DNA of 64,000 bases from Roseitalea sp. (GTDB lineage Bacteria; Pseudomonadota; Alphaproteobacteria; Rhizobiales; Rhizobiaceae), in assembly GCA_017642895.1 (NCBI GenBank), contig JAEPON010000001.1:62001-126000 (forward strand), written 5' to 3'. Every line of letters begins with the position of its first letter. Positions within the stretch are counted from its first letter, which is position 1. The translations under genes and the position numbers were made by a program. Of this stretch, positions 19,785 to 29,044 are shown piece after piece. Under the pieces are notes generated by a model that had not been told where the DNA came from, ran no database searches, and worked only from the letters and a program-made list of their open reading frames with translations.

Positions 19785-20414
19785 TCAATCGAACGTCGCC
19801 GTGCCGATCAGCGCCTCGGCAAGCATCTGCTCATAGTCCGCGCGCGGCACATCGACGGCGCCGAAGCGCTTGAGATGATCGGTGGTGAACTGGGTGTCGA
19901 GCAGCACAAACCCCCGCGCCCTGAGCCGTTCGACCAGATGCACGAGGCACACCTTGGAGGCATCGGGCCGGCGCGAGAACATGCTCTCGCCGAAAAAAGC
20001 CCGGCCCAGTGTGACGCCGTAAAGCCCGCCGACAAGCTGGTCATCGTCCCAAGCTTCCACCGAATGGGCGTGGCCGAGCCGGTGAAGGTCCGCATAGAGC
20101 GACAGGATCGTTGCGTTGATCCACGTCTTGCGGCGTCCGGGCGCGGGCTCCGCACAGGCGCGGATCACCGGCCCGAAGGCGGCGTTGAACGTGATGTGAT
20201 AGCGGTCCTGACGAACGGTCTTGGCAAGGCTGCGCGGCACGTGGAAATCGTCGAGCGGGATGATGCCGCGCATGTCCGGCTCGACCCAGTAAAGCGTCGG
20301 GTCGCCGGCATCCTCGGCCATCGGGAAAAGCCCGACCGAATAGGCCTTCAGCAGCACTTGCGGGGTGATGCGGCTTTCGTTGTTGCCGTCATGCCCGGTC
20401 ATCGGGTCCGCCAT
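19785..20414 (-). CDS. aat: Leucyl/phenylalanyl-tRNA-protein transferase
   Basis: Adds Leu or Phe from aminoacyl-tRNA to N-terminal Arg or Lys of proteins, marking them for ClpS/ClpAP degradation (N-end rule). The 209-aa protein has the family blocks [62 protein letters not shown] and [15 protein letters not shown], and [15 protein letters not shown] near the end. It ends the minus-strand run from the M48 protease gene, 32 bp after accC, and converges on DUF2155 with a 15-bp gap. Confidence 0.96.
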   Translation of the reverse strand: MADPMTGHDGNNESRITPQVLLKAYSVGLFPMAEDAGDPTLYWVEPDMRGIIPLDDFHVPRSLAKTVRQDRYHITFNAAFGPVIRACAEPAPGRRKTWINATILSLYADLHRLGHAHSVEAWDDDQLVGGLYGVTLGRAFFGESMFSRRPDASKVCLVHLVERLRARGFVLLDTQFTTDHLKRFGAVDVPRADYEQMLAEALIGTATFD

Positions 20415-20446
20415 TCGCCGGTTCGTGGCAAGGGAGCGAGCACGCG

Positions 20447-21799
20447 TCAGGCGTCTTGCGCCTGCCGGGCGAGATATTTTTCCAGCCAGTGGATGTCATA
20501 GTCGCCATTGGCGATGTCCGGGTTTTCCACCAGATCCTGAAACAGCGGCAGCGTCGACGAAATCCCGTCAATGACGAATTCGCCCAATGCGCGCCGCAGC
20601 CGCATCATGCATTCGACGCGGTTGCGCCCGTGCACGATCAGCTTGCCGATCAGACTGTCATAATAGGGCGGGATCGCATAGCCGGCATAAACGCCCGAAT
20701 CGACGCGCACGCCAAGGCCGCCCGGCGTGTGATAATGGCTGATCGTGCCCGGCGAGGGCATGAAGGTGCGCGGGTCTTCGGCGTTGATCCGGCATTCGAT
20801 GGCATGGCCATTGAAGCTGATCTGGTCCTGCGTCACCGAAAGGCCGGCGCCCGAGGCGACGCGCATCTGTTCATGGACGAGATCGATGCCGGTGATCGCC
20901 TCGGTCACCGGGTGCTCGACCTGCAGGCGCGTGTTCATCTCGATGAAGAAGAACTCGCCGCCCTCATAAAGGAACTCGATCGTGCCGGCACCGCGATAGC
21001 CCATCTCTGCCACCGCATTGGCGCAGATCATGCCGATCCTGTCGCGCGCCTCCGCGTTCAGCGCGGGGGAGGTGGCTTCCTCCCACACCTTCTGATGCCG
21101 GCGTTGCAGCGAACAGTCCCGCTCGCCCAGATGAATGCCCTTGCCCGCGCCATCGCCGACGATTTGCACCTCGATATGGCGCGGCTTGTCGAGGTATTTT
21201 TCGATATAGACCGCATCGCTGCCAAAGGCGGCGCCCGCCTCGGTCCGCGCCGTGTCGAGCGCCACCGACAATTCGGCCTCCGACCAGGCGACCTTCATGC
21301 CGCGCCCGCCGCCGCCCGCCGCCGCCTTGATGATGACCGGATAGCCGATCTCACCGGCTACGCGCTTGGCCTCGCCCACCTCGGTGACGCCACCATCGGA
21401 GCCGGGCACGACCGGAATGCCGAACTTGGCGGCCGTGCGCTTGGCCTCGATCTTGTCGCCCATGATCGAGATATGGTGCGCGGTCGGCCCGATGAAGGTG
21501 ATGTTGTGCGCTTCCAGGATCTCGGCGAACTTGGCATTTTCCGACAGGAACCCGTAGCCCGGATGCACGGCATCGGCGCCGGTGATCTCGCAGGCGGCGA
21601 CGATCTGGTGAATGTTCAGATAGCTGTCGCGTGACGGCGGCGGTCCGATGCACACGCTTTCGTCGGCGAGCCGGACATGCATGGCGGTTTCATCGGCCGT
21701 CGAGTGGACGGCGACGGTCGCAATGCCCAGCTCCTTGCAGGCGCGCAGGATGCGCAGCGCGATCTCTCCGCGGTTGGCGATCAGGACCTTGTTGAACAT
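20447..21799 (-). CDS. accC: Acetyl-CoA carboxylase, biotin carboxylase subunit
   Basis: Carboxylates the biotin on AccB with ATP and bicarbonate, the first half-reaction of fatty acid synthesis. The 450-aa ATP-grasp protein starts [20 protein letters not shown]. It has the glycine loop [13 protein letters not shown] and [20 protein letters not shown] with the catalytic Arg. Length and motifs are canonical. It follows accB by 15 bp and is certainly cotranscribed with it. Confidence 0.98.
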   Translation of the reverse strand: MFNKVLIANRGEIALRILRACKELGIATVAVHSTADETAMHVRLADESVCIGPPPSRDSYLNIHQIVAACEITGADAVHPGYGFLSENAKFAEILEAHNITFIGPTAHHISIMGDKIEAKRTAAKFGIPVVPGSDGGVTEVGEAKRVAGEIGYPVIIKAAAGGGGRGMKVAWSEAELSVALDTARTEAGAAFGSDAVYIEKYLDKPRHIEVQIVGDGAGKGIHLGERDCSLQRRHQKVWEEATSPALNAEARDRIGMICANAVAEMGYRGAGTIEFLYEGGEFFFIEMNTRLQVEHPVTEAITGIDLVHEQMRVASGAGLSVTQDQISFNGHAIECRINAEDPRTFMPSPGTISHYHTPGGLGVRVDSGVYAGYAIPPYYDSLIGKLIVHGRNRVECMMRLRRALGEFVIDGISSTLPLFQDLVENPDIANGDYDIHWLEKYLARQAQDA

Positions 21800-21814
21800 C
21801 GGTTCCGCCCGCGC

Positions 21815-22303
21815 CTACTGGATGACCAGAAGCGGCTGGCCGAATTCGACCGGTTCGCCGTCTTCGATCAGAATGTCGGTGACCGTGCCCGTGCGTGGCG
21901 CGGCGATCTGGTTCATGACCTTCATCGCCTCGATGATCAGCAGTGTCTCGCCTTCGGTAACGTTGGCGCCGACCTTGACGAACGGATCGGAATCGGGCGC
22001 CGGCGCCAGATAGGCCGTTCCGACCATCGGCGCGGGCACCGCGTTTTCATGGCTGGCGGCCGGCGCGGCGGGCTCGGAAGCGGCCGCTGGCGTGGCTGCG
22101 GGTTGCGCGGGAGCGGCAGGTGCCGTTGCCGGAGCCAGAGCGGGCATCGCGGCATGGGCGAAGGCCTGTGGCGGCGCTTCGCGGCTGACCCGGATGCGCA
22201 TTTCGCCCTGCTCGACCTCGATCTCGGTCAGGTCCGTCTCGTTCAGGATTTGCGCCAGATCGCTGACCAACTGTTTGTCGAAGGCCGTTTTCTTGTCAGA
22301 CAT
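21815..22303 (-). CDS. accB: Acetyl-CoA carboxylase biotin carboxyl carrier protein
   Basis: Carries the biotin that shuttles CO2 between AccC and the carboxyltransferase. The 162-aa protein has an N-terminal amphipathic region (LVSDLAQILNETDLTEIEVE), an Ala/Pro-rich linker at about residues 43-90, and a biotinyl domain with K128 in the EAMKVMN motif. The flexible linker is typical. ATG 22303 is the only sensible start. It is flanked by aroQ (53 bp upstream) and accC, the usual alphaproteobacterial order. Confidence 0.97.
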   Translation of the reverse strand: MSDKKTAFDKQLVSDLAQILNETDLTEIEVEQGEMRIRVSREAPPQAFAHAAMPALAPATAPAAPAQPAATPAAASEPAAPAASHENAVPAPMVGTAYLAPAPDSDPFVKVGANVTEGETLLIIEAMKVMNQIAAPRTGTVTDILIEDGEPVEFGQPLLVIQ

Positions 22304-22356
22304 CTTTGTCCTCTTGTGCCCCGTGCGCGTGCATCCGCGCCTGTCGAAAATACCGC

Positions 22357-22800
22357 TTAAGCGCCGCCCGGCGTCTCCGCAAGGGCGCGGATCGCCATCA
22401 TGTAGCCCATGGTCCCCATCCCGACGATCGTGCCCTTGCAGACGGCCGACAGCATCGAGTGGTGGCGGAAACGCTCGCGCGCATGAATATTGGAAATGTG
22501 GACCTCGATCACCTCGGCATTCGATCCGGCGACCGCATCGCGCAGGGCGATCGACGTGTGCGAGTAGGCGCCCGGGTTGAAGACGATCGCAACGCCATCC
22601 AGACCCGCTTCCTGCACCTTGTCGACCAGTGCGCCCTCGTGGTTGGACTGGAAGTGCGAGATCTCGAGCCCCAGTTCGGCACCGAGGCGCTCGCATTGGG
22701 CGTTCAGCTCGTCGAGCGTCTGGTCGCCATAAACCTCCGGTTCCCGCTTGCCGAGCAGGTTCAGATTGGGTCCGTGAAGGATCAGAACATGTTTGCCCAT
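22357..22800 (-). CDS. aroQ: 3-dehydroquinate dehydratase, type II
   Basis: Dehydrates 3-dehydroquinate to 3-dehydroshikimate in the shikimate pathway. The 147-aa protein from ATG 22800 has the type II signature LILHGPNLNLLGKREPEVYG with catalytic Y24, FNPGAYSHTSIALRDA, and EVHISNIHARERFRHHS with the catalytic His. The frame is open nine codons further upstream, but ATG 22800 gives the usual length. It precedes accB in the operon. Confidence 0.97.
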   Translation of the reverse strand: MGKHVLILHGPNLNLLGKREPEVYGDQTLDELNAQCERLGAELGLEISHFQSNHEGALVDKVQEAGLDGVAIVFNPGAYSHTSIALRDAVAGSNAEVIEVHISNIHARERFRHHSMLSAVCKGTIVGMGTMGYMMAIRALAETPGGA

Positions 22801-22925
22801 GGCGCGGTCAGCCCCGGTTTCCGTCACGATTGACTAGTCGCGGCCGGTTGGCGCGGCAAGGGGCAGACCGGCCCTTGCGGCGCCGGGATGCTCGAAAACC
22901 ACACGATTCTTGCACAATTGGCCGG

Positions 22926-23690
22926 TCAGCAGCTCAATTCGGGGCATTCGCGCACGTCGGCGATCCTGTCGCGCAGCGTTTGCTCGCCAAGTGCTCCGGG
23001 CACCATCTGGTTGCCGACGACATAGGACGGCGTGCCGGTGATCCCCAGCGCTTCGGCCAGCAGATAGGTCGTCTCGACCGAGCGCGCATTGGCCGGGTTG
23101 GCCATTTCCTGACGCAGTGCGCCTTCATCGGCTCCGAGCGCCATGGCGATACGGATCGCGGACTCCTCGTTCGCGCGGCCTTCCACGGTCATGAGTTGCT
23201 CGTGGAATTCGCCATAGCTCTGCGGCATCAGTCGGTTGAAGGCCAGCGCCACCATGTGCGCGGCCTGGGAATCCTCGCCCAGGATCGGGAACTCCTTGAG
23301 CACGAACCGCAGGTTGGGATCGGTTTCGATCAGCGCGTTCATGTCCTCCATGGCGCGCCGGCAGAAGCCGCAATTATAGTCGAAGAATTCGACGATGGTC
23401 ACATCGCCGGCCGGGTTGCCGAGCACGGGGTCGGCCGGATCGCGAAACAGATCGTTTGCCGCCGATGCGATGACATCCTTGCGCCGTTGGTCCTCTTCGG
23501 CGGTGCGCTGCGCTTCGAGCGCCTCCTGGACCTCGATCATCACTTCGGGATTGGCCAACAGATAGTCGCGCACGATCTCGCCGATCTCGGTGCGCTGGGC
23601 TTCGTCGAACCCCTGGGCCGACGCGGGCGGAAAGGGCAGGGCCATGCACAGGGCAAGGGCAACTGTGGTTAGAACGGCAAGACGGTGCAT
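22926..23690 (-). CDS. DsbA-family thiol:disulfide protein (Com1-like)
   Basis: A 254-aa periplasmic thioredoxin-fold protein. A signal peptide (LAVLTTVALALCMALPF, ending ASAQG) is followed by a Scs/Com1-type N-terminal helix region. The redox motif is C107-G-F-C110 in FFDYNCGFCRRAM, and the cis-Pro loop is GTPSYVVG near residue 222. A further Cys pair at the C-terminus (CPELSC) may be structural. It probably oxidises or isomerises disulfides in exported proteins. It lies 31 bp after the M48 protease gene, and the pair may act together in envelope protein quality control. Confidence 0.9.
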   Translation of the reverse strand: MHRLAVLTTVALALCMALPFPPASAQGFDEAQRTEIGEIVRDYLLANPEVMIEVQEALEAQRTAEEDQRRKDVIASAANDLFRDPADPVLGNPAGDVTIVEFFDYNCGFCRRAMEDMNALIETDPNLRFVLKEFPILGEDSQAAHMVALAFNRLMPQSYGEFHEQLMTVEGRANEESAIRIAMALGADEGALRQEMANPANARSVETTYLLAEALGITGTPSYVVGNQMVPGALGEQTLRDRIADVRECPELSC

Positions 23691-23721
23691 CGGGCGACCT
23701 CGGTGTTGGTGCGCGCTCGGC

Positions 23722-25080
23722 TCAGCGCGGCAGGCGGAAGCGGTGAATGTCGTCGGCACGCAGCCATTGCGGCGCACCCTCGTTAAAGCGTCTTTTGGCA
23801 CGCGCGGCAAACCGGCGCGCCTCGTCATAGCGCCCGGCGTGGAAATTGGCTTCGGCGGTCGCAAGCTCCGCTTCGCCGGTGGCGCCAAGCCGGCCATAGG
23901 CCATCGCCAGATGCTGGTAGGCGCGCGGATTGGCCGGATCGAGCGTGATGGCGACTTCCAGTTCGCCAATGGCACGCCGCAGATTGGCCTCGCCGCCGGC
24001 CAGCACCAGCGCATGGCCGAGCGCGACCTGCATGGTCGGCGCGCTGCCGCCGGAGAGCCGGACGGCCCGGCTAAAGGCATCAACCGCGCCTTGCGCATCC
24101 TGCGCGCGCAGCAGAATCTCGCCCTTGGCTTCGTGAAAATAGGGATCGTTCGGATTGTCGGCGATCAACCGGTCGATCAGCGGGATCGCCGCGCGCGGCG
24201 ATCCGTTGAGGAAGGTCGACAGGGCCTTGCCGTAGCGGGCCGCCTGCGAGCCGGCATTGTTCCTGAAACGGCTTTCCACCGCGCCGGGCCCATAGCTGTA
24301 GGCAAGGATCTTGGCCCGCGCCCGGTCGTGCCGGCGCTGTAGGGCCGCGCTGTCGGTCTTGTTGAAGTGCGGGCTTTCTTTCGCAATCGTCTCCAGCGCC
24401 ACGCGCCGTTCGCGGGGCAGGGGATGGCTGATCCGGTAGGGGTTGATCTGGCGACCGGCAAGGCTCAGTTCGCGCTCGAACCGGTCAAACGTCGTCAACA
24501 GCCCCTTGGAGGATTGCCCGGTCCGGTTCAGATAATCGACGGCCGCCCGGTCGGCCGCCAGTTCCTCGGTGCGCCGGTACGACAAAAGACCGCGCTGCGC
24601 CGCTTCGGCGCCACCCATGGCGATGCCGCCGCCGGCACCCACCGCGTCGCGATTGCCCGACAGGCCCCCGGCGACCGCCGCGCCCACCCCCAGGACGGCG
24701 GTCACGGCGGCAATGGTCTGAGCCCGGTCGATCTGCTGGCGCAGCCTGTCCTGGTGCCCGCCGGCCAGATGACCCACTTCATGGGCGATGACGCCGATGA
24801 TCTCGTTGGGGGTCTCGGCCTGAACGATCGCACCGATATTGATGAAGATCTTGCGGCCCGAAACGAACGCGTTGAACGAGCGCTGGTTGACCAGAACGAT
24901 GTCGGTGCGGTTGCGCTTGACGCCGGCAACGCGCAGGATCGGTTCCGCGTAATCGGCCAGAAGCGCCTCGATCTCGGCATCGCGCACGATCGGCACGCTT
25001 CCCGACTGCGCATGGGCAGGCGCCATGCCCGCAAAGGCGAAGCACAAGGCGATCAGCGCTGTTGCAAGATGACCGGCCAC
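23722..25080 (-). CDS. M48 family metalloprotease with TPR region (BepA-like)
   Basis: A 452-aa exported protein. A signal peptide at residues 1-24 is followed by an M48 peptidase domain with the zinc motif H100-EVGH104 and a downstream ELAADRAAVDYL supplying the third ligand. From about residue 255 the protein is TPR-like (YFHEAKGEILLRAQDAQGA, then LGHALVLAGGEANLRRA). This layout matches BepA/YfgC, which degrades misassembled outer-membrane proteins and helps LptD assembly. GTG 25080 starts the first gene of the M48-dsbA-aroQ-accB-accC-aat run. Confidence 0.9.
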   Translation of the reverse strand: MAGHLATALIALCFAFAGMAPAHAQSGSVPIVRDAEIEALLADYAEPILRVAGVKRNRTDIVLVNQRSFNAFVSGRKIFINIGAIVQAETPNEIIGVIAHEVGHLAGGHQDRLRQQIDRAQTIAAVTAVLGVGAAVAGGLSGNRDAVGAGGGIAMGGAEAAQRGLLSYRRTEELAADRAAVDYLNRTGQSSKGLLTTFDRFERELSLAGRQINPYRISHPLPRERRVALETIAKESPHFNKTDSAALQRRHDRARAKILAYSYGPGAVESRFRNNAGSQAARYGKALSTFLNGSPRAAIPLIDRLIADNPNDPYFHEAKGEILLRAQDAQGAVDAFSRAVRLSGGSAPTMQVALGHALVLAGGEANLRRAIGELEVAITLDPANPRAYQHLAMAYGRLGATGEAELATAEANFHAGRYDEARRFAARAKRRFNEGAPQWLRADDIHRFRLPR

Positions 25081-25129
25081 GGTATCCCGGTTTCCGTTTT
25101 TGATTGCGCGGGGCGGACAAATGCCCTAC

Positions 25130-25143
25130 CGGCGGTACCGCCG
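25130..25143. promoter_or_regulatory. Perfect 14-bp palindrome in a divergent promoter region
   Basis: CGGCGGTACCGCCG lies between the divergent M48 protease and aminotransferase genes. It could be an operator serving either gene, or chance in GC-rich DNA. Confidence 0.25.
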
Positions 25144-25218
25144 TTTGCGCATCAATAACAGCGAAAACATGGCGGTTCACGTGAATTTCAATAGCCCGCA
25201 TCAAGGTTGGGTGCACCC

Positions 25219-26358
25219 ATGACCCGGATATCGCAGCGCGGCACCGTTGCGCCCTTTTACGCCATGGACGTGCTGGCCGAGGCCAATCGCCTGGCCGCCG
25301 AAGGCAAGCCGGTCCTGTCGCTGGCCGTCGGCCAGCCCGGCGCGCGGGCGCCCGAAGCCGTGCGAAAGGCCGCAGCCGATGCGGCGATGACCGCGCGCCT
25401 TGGCTACACTGACGCGCTGGGCCGGCTGGAGACGCGTCAGGCCATTGTCGGCCATTATCGCGACCGGTACGGCATCGACGTGCCCGCCAGCCGTATCGCC
25501 GTCACCACCGGCTCGTCTGCGGGCTTTTCACTGGCCTTTCTCGCCCTTTCGGAGCCTGGCGGTCGGGTTGCCATCGCATCGCCCGGCTATCCCGCCTATC
25601 GCAACATCATCAAGGCCTTGTCGCTGGAAGCGGTTGAACTGCCCATGAAGGACGGCGCCTTCGATCTCAACGCGCTTCTTGCCGCCCATGCCGAAAAGCC
25701 GGTCGACATCCTGCTGCTCGCCAGCCCGGCCAACCCCACCGGCGCGGTGATCGGCCGCGATGCGCTCGGCGCGATCGTTGACGCATGCCGCCAAGCGGGC
25801 ATCGCCTTCATCTCCGACGAAATCTATCACCGCCTGCGCTATACGGGCGATGATGTTACCGCTCTGGCCTTCGGCGACGATGCGGTCATCGTCAACTCGT
25901 TCTCCAAATATTACTGCATGACGGGCTGGCGCGTCGGCTGGATGGTGCTGCCCGAAGCGCTCGTGCGCCCGGTCGAGCGGTTGGCGCAAAGCCTTTACAT
26001 CTGTGCGCCGGACCTGTCGCAGATCGCCGCGGCGCACGCCTTTGCCTGCACCGATGCCTATGAGGCGATCAAGCAAGGCTATGAGGCCAACCGCGCGCTT
26101 TTGCTCGAACGGTTGCCGAAGATGGGCATCACCTTCGCCGCGCAGCCCGATGGCGCGTTCTACGCATGGTGCGATGTTTCGCGGCACACCAACGATTCGA
26201 TGGATTTCGCGCGCCGCATGCTGGCCGAAATCCACGTTGCCGCGACACCCGGCGCCGATTTCGACCTGTTTGAGGGCGAGCGGCACATGCGCTTTTCCTA
26301 TGCAGGATCGACCGAGGTGATCGCCCAGGCGCTGGACCGGATCGAGGCTTGGCTGTAG
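25219..26358 (+). CDS. Class I/II PLP-dependent aminotransferase
   Basis: A 379-aa fold-type I aminotransferase. The PLP-binding Lys is K230 in VNSFSKYYCMTGWRVG. Other landmarks are ANPTG (N172), SDEIYH with D200 and Y203, and a C-terminal MRFSYAGS with the substrate-carboxylate Arg. The family includes aspartate and aromatic aminotransferases and the precise substrate is not evident. I chose ATG 25219 (MTRISQRGTVAPFYAMDV); an in-frame TTG lies four codons earlier. It is a single-gene unit ended by the shared terminator at 26384. Confidence 0.9.
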   Translation: MTRISQRGTVAPFYAMDVLAEANRLAAEGKPVLSLAVGQPGARAPEAVRKAAADAAMTARLGYTDALGRLETRQAIVGHYRDRYGIDVPASRIAVTTGSSAGFSLAFLALSEPGGRVAIASPGYPAYRNIIKALSLEAVELPMKDGAFDLNALLAAHAEKPVDILLLASPANPTGAVIGRDALGAIVDACRQAGIAFISDEIYHRLRYTGDDVTALAFGDDAVIVNSFSKYYCMTGWRVGWMVLPEALVRPVERLAQSLYICAPDLSQIAAAHAFACTDAYEAIKQGYEANRALLLERLPKMGITFAAQPDGAFYAWCDVSRHTNDSMDFARRMLAEIHVAATPGADFDLFEGERHMRFSYAGSTEVIAQALDRIEAWL

Positions 26359-26383
26359 CGCACATGGCACATTGCCGATAGAA

Positions 26384-26418
26384 AAAACCGCGCTCAACCA
26401 AAAGGTTGGCGCGGTTTT
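26384..26418. terminator. Bidirectional Rho-independent terminator
   Basis: AAAACCGCGC and GCGCGGTTTT pair perfectly, extended by CAACC/GGTTG with one bulged base and an AAAA loop. A-tract and T-tract flank both sides, so it can stop the plus-strand aminotransferase transcript and the minus-strand rne transcript, which converge here. Confidence 0.85.
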
Positions 26419-26443
26419 CGGAATCAGGAACGCAAGCCTGCGA

Positions 26444-29044
26444 TCAGAAGAAGCTTTTGCCGCGCGCCCACCATCCGGCGCGTTTGGGCTTTTCTTCGGC
26501 AGGCTTTTCGCTTTCCGAGACGACCACCGGTTCCACATCGAGGTTCAAATTGGCCGCGGTCGCCCGCTTGCGGGCCGGAGCGGCCTCGTCTTCGCTTTCC
26601 GGTGTCGCGACATCGCCCGTATCGTCATTGGCCGATGCGGGTGTTTCCTCCACCGGCGCAGCATCGTCGTTTGAACCGCTGTCGGCGGCGGCTTCGTCGG
26701 CATCAGCAGTCACCGGCCGGTCGCTTGCCTGTTCTGCCGCAGGTGCGCCGTCTTGCGACGGTGCTTCCCGGGTTGCCGGTTCCGCGTCCGGGACGGTCCG
26801 GGCTTCCGCCGGCTCTTCGGTCGCCTGTTTTGCCTCGGCCGCGATCAGGTCCGCCAGCGGGCCGACCGGTTCCGCATCCGGGATGCGCGGGCCGCGATCG
26901 CGCCGGTTGCGCCCGCCGCGGCGCCCCCGCGAGCGGCGTTTGCGGCGTCGGCCATTGCCTTGCTCCTCATCATCGTCGCCGTCGTCAGCACCGTCCGCAC
27001 GGCTTTCGGCGGTATCGTCCTCGCCATCCCTGTCACGCCCGCGGCGGCCGCGCCGGCGCTTGCGACGGGGACGATCGTCCTCCTCGTCGGCCGCATCACG
27101 GACGGTTGCCTCGTCGGGTGCATCATCGTCGTCGTCTTCATCGTCCAGGCCAATGCCGATCGCCGGGCTTTCGATCTTCGGCAGATCGGAAATCGCGCCC
27201 TTGTCGATGGCGAACATCTCGGTGCCGATATCATGGTCCATCTCGATGGTGATCTTGACGCCGAACCGGCCTTCCATCTCGGCGAGCGTGTCGCGCTTGT
27301 TGTTGAGCACGTAAAGCGCCGTCGCCGCCTGGGTGCGCACGGTCACATGGTGCTTGGAGTTCTTCAGAAGATGCTCTTCAAGCGACCGGATCACATGCAG
27401 CGCCACCGATTGCGGCGACCGCACATAGCCCGTGCCGTTGCAGGTCGGGCACACCGACATGGTGCTTTCAAGCACCGAAGCCCGCATCCGCTGCCGGCTC
27501 ATCTCCAAAAGGCCGAAATGCGAGATGCGGCCGACCTGGATGCGGGCCCGGTCGTGCTTCAGGCAATCCTTGAGCTTCTTTTCGACCGCGCGGTTGTTGC
27601 GGTTCTCGTCCATATCGATGAAATCGATGACGATCAGTCCGGCAAGATCGCGCAACCGCAATTGCCGCGCCACTTCCTCGGCGGCTTCCAGATTGGTCGC
27701 CAGCGCGGTTTCCTCGATCGAGTGCTCGCGGGTCGACTTGCCCGAGTTGACGTCGATGGCGACCAGCGCCTCGGTCTGGTTGATGATGATGTAGCCGCCC
27801 GACTTGAGCGTCACCTGCGGCTGGATCAGCTTGTCGAGCTGGGCTTCGATGCCGGTGCGCGCAAGGATGGGCGCGGTCTCGCGCCACGGCTTGACCACCT
27901 TGGACTGGCTCGGCATCAGCATCTTCATGAAGTCCTTGGCTTCACGATAGCCATCCTCGCCGGCGACGATGATCTCGTCGATATCCTTGTTGTAGAGATC
28001 GCGGATCGACCGCTTGATCAGGCTGCCTTCCTCATAGACAAGCGAGGGCGCGCTCGATGACAGGGTCAGGTCGCGCACATTGTCCCACAACCGCATCAGA
28101 TAATCATAGTCGCGCTCGATCTCGGCCTGGGTCCGGTTGGCGCCGGCCGTGCGAAGGATCACGCCCATGCCCTTGGGCACGTCGAGCTTGCGAACCAGGT
28201 CTTTCAGCCGCTTGCGGTCGGACGCGGTGGTGATCTTGCGCGAGATACCGCCGCCGCGCGCCGTGTTCGGCATCAGCACGGAATAGCGCCCGGCCAGCGA
28301 AAGGTAGGTTGTCAGCGCCGCGCCCTTGTTGCCGCGCTCTTCCTTGACGACCTGCACCAGGATCACCTGGCGCCGCTTGATCACTTCCTGGATCTTGTAC
28401 TGGCGGCGCGAGGGGCGTCTGCGCGGACGGCTCTCTTCGAGCGCATCATCCTCGCCGACATCCTCGAAATCACCATCATCATCACCACCATCGTCGGACG
28501 ATGCATCGGCGGGCGCATCCTCCGACGTCACCTCGCCATTGTCCGCGCGCGCGGCCTGCACCGGGTCGTCGCCATCGTCCTCATCCTCGTCAAGCGCGGC
28601 GAGAATATCGTCCATCGCGACCGGTTCGGCGTCCGGCACCTGGCTCTCGCGGCGTTTGGATTTCCAGTTGCGACGTCCCCGGCCGCGGCGCCGGCGGCCC
28701 TTGCGGCCGCGCCCATTGTCGCCCTCGTCTTCATCACCGTCGAAATCGGTCTCGGCCTGCGCGGCCTCTTCTTCGAGCAGCGCCTGACGGTCGGCGAGTG
28801 GAATTTGGTAGTAGTCGGGGTGGATTTCCGAAAAGGCGAGAAAGCCGTGGCGGTTTCCGCCATAATCGACGAACGCGGCTTGCAGCGACGGTTCGACGCG
28901 GGTCACCTTCGCAAGATAGATGTTTCCGCGGATCTGTCTTTTGTGTTGGGATTCGAAATCGAATTCTTCGAGGCGGTTACCTTTGACGACGACTGCGCGC
29001 GTTTCCTCCGGGTGGGAGGAATCGATGATCATTCTGTTTGACAT
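26444..29044 (-). CDS. rne: Ribonuclease E
   Basis: The endoribonuclease that starts mRNA decay and processes rRNA and tRNA. The 866-aa protein begins MSNRMIIDSSHPEETR. Its S1 domain is split by a charged insertion at about residues 98-213 (alternating Asp/Glu-rich and Arg-rich tracts), as in other alphaproteobacteria. The catalytic Asp is D431 in AIDVNSGKS, followed by IDFIDMDEN. The zinc link is C532-P-T-C535. The C-terminal third is disordered, with acidic and Arg-rich blocks, ending in KRAGWWARGKSFF, a conserved alphaproteobacterial tail. ATG 29044 has a weak ribosome site and a long upstream region, fitting autoregulated rne mRNA. Confidence 0.96.
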   Translation of the reverse strand: MSNRMIIDSSHPEETRAVVVKGNRLEEFDFESQHKRQIRGNIYLAKVTRVEPSLQAAFVDYGGNRHGFLAFSEIHPDYYQIPLADRQALLEEEAAQAETDFDGDEDEGDNGRGRKGRRRRGRGRRNWKSKRRESQVPDAEPVAMDDILAALDEDEDDGDDPVQAARADNGEVTSEDAPADASSDDGGDDDGDFEDVGEDDALEESRPRRRPSRRQYKIQEVIKRRQVILVQVVKEERGNKGAALTTYLSLAGRYSVLMPNTARGGGISRKITTASDRKRLKDLVRKLDVPKGMGVILRTAGANRTQAEIERDYDYLMRLWDNVRDLTLSSSAPSLVYEEGSLIKRSIRDLYNKDIDEIIVAGEDGYREAKDFMKMLMPSQSKVVKPWRETAPILARTGIEAQLDKLIQPQVTLKSGGYIIINQTEALVAIDVNSGKSTREHSIEETALATNLEAAEEVARQLRLRDLAGLIVIDFIDMDENRNNRAVEKKLKDCLKHDRARIQVGRISHFGLLEMSRQRMRASVLESTMSVCPTCNGTGYVRSPQSVALHVIRSLEEHLLKNSKHHVTVRTQAATALYVLNNKRDTLAEMEGRFGVKITIEMDHDIGTEMFAIDKGAISDLPKIESPAIGIGLDDEDDDDDAPDEATVRDAADEEDDRPRRKRRRGRRGRDRDGEDDTAESRADGADDGDDDEEQGNGRRRKRRSRGRRGGRNRRDRGPRIPDAEPVGPLADLIAAEAKQATEEPAEARTVPDAEPATREAPSQDGAPAAEQASDRPVTADADEAAADSGSNDDAAPVEETPASANDDTGDVATPESEDEAAPARKRATAANLNLDVEPVVVSESEKPAEEKPKRAGWWARGKSFF

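Noticed and set aside
28440..28760. Repetitive ATC/TCC-rich stretch resembling a microsatellite
   Set aside because: It encodes the Asp/Glu-rich and Arg-rich insertion in the RNase E S1 domain, so codon bias explains it.
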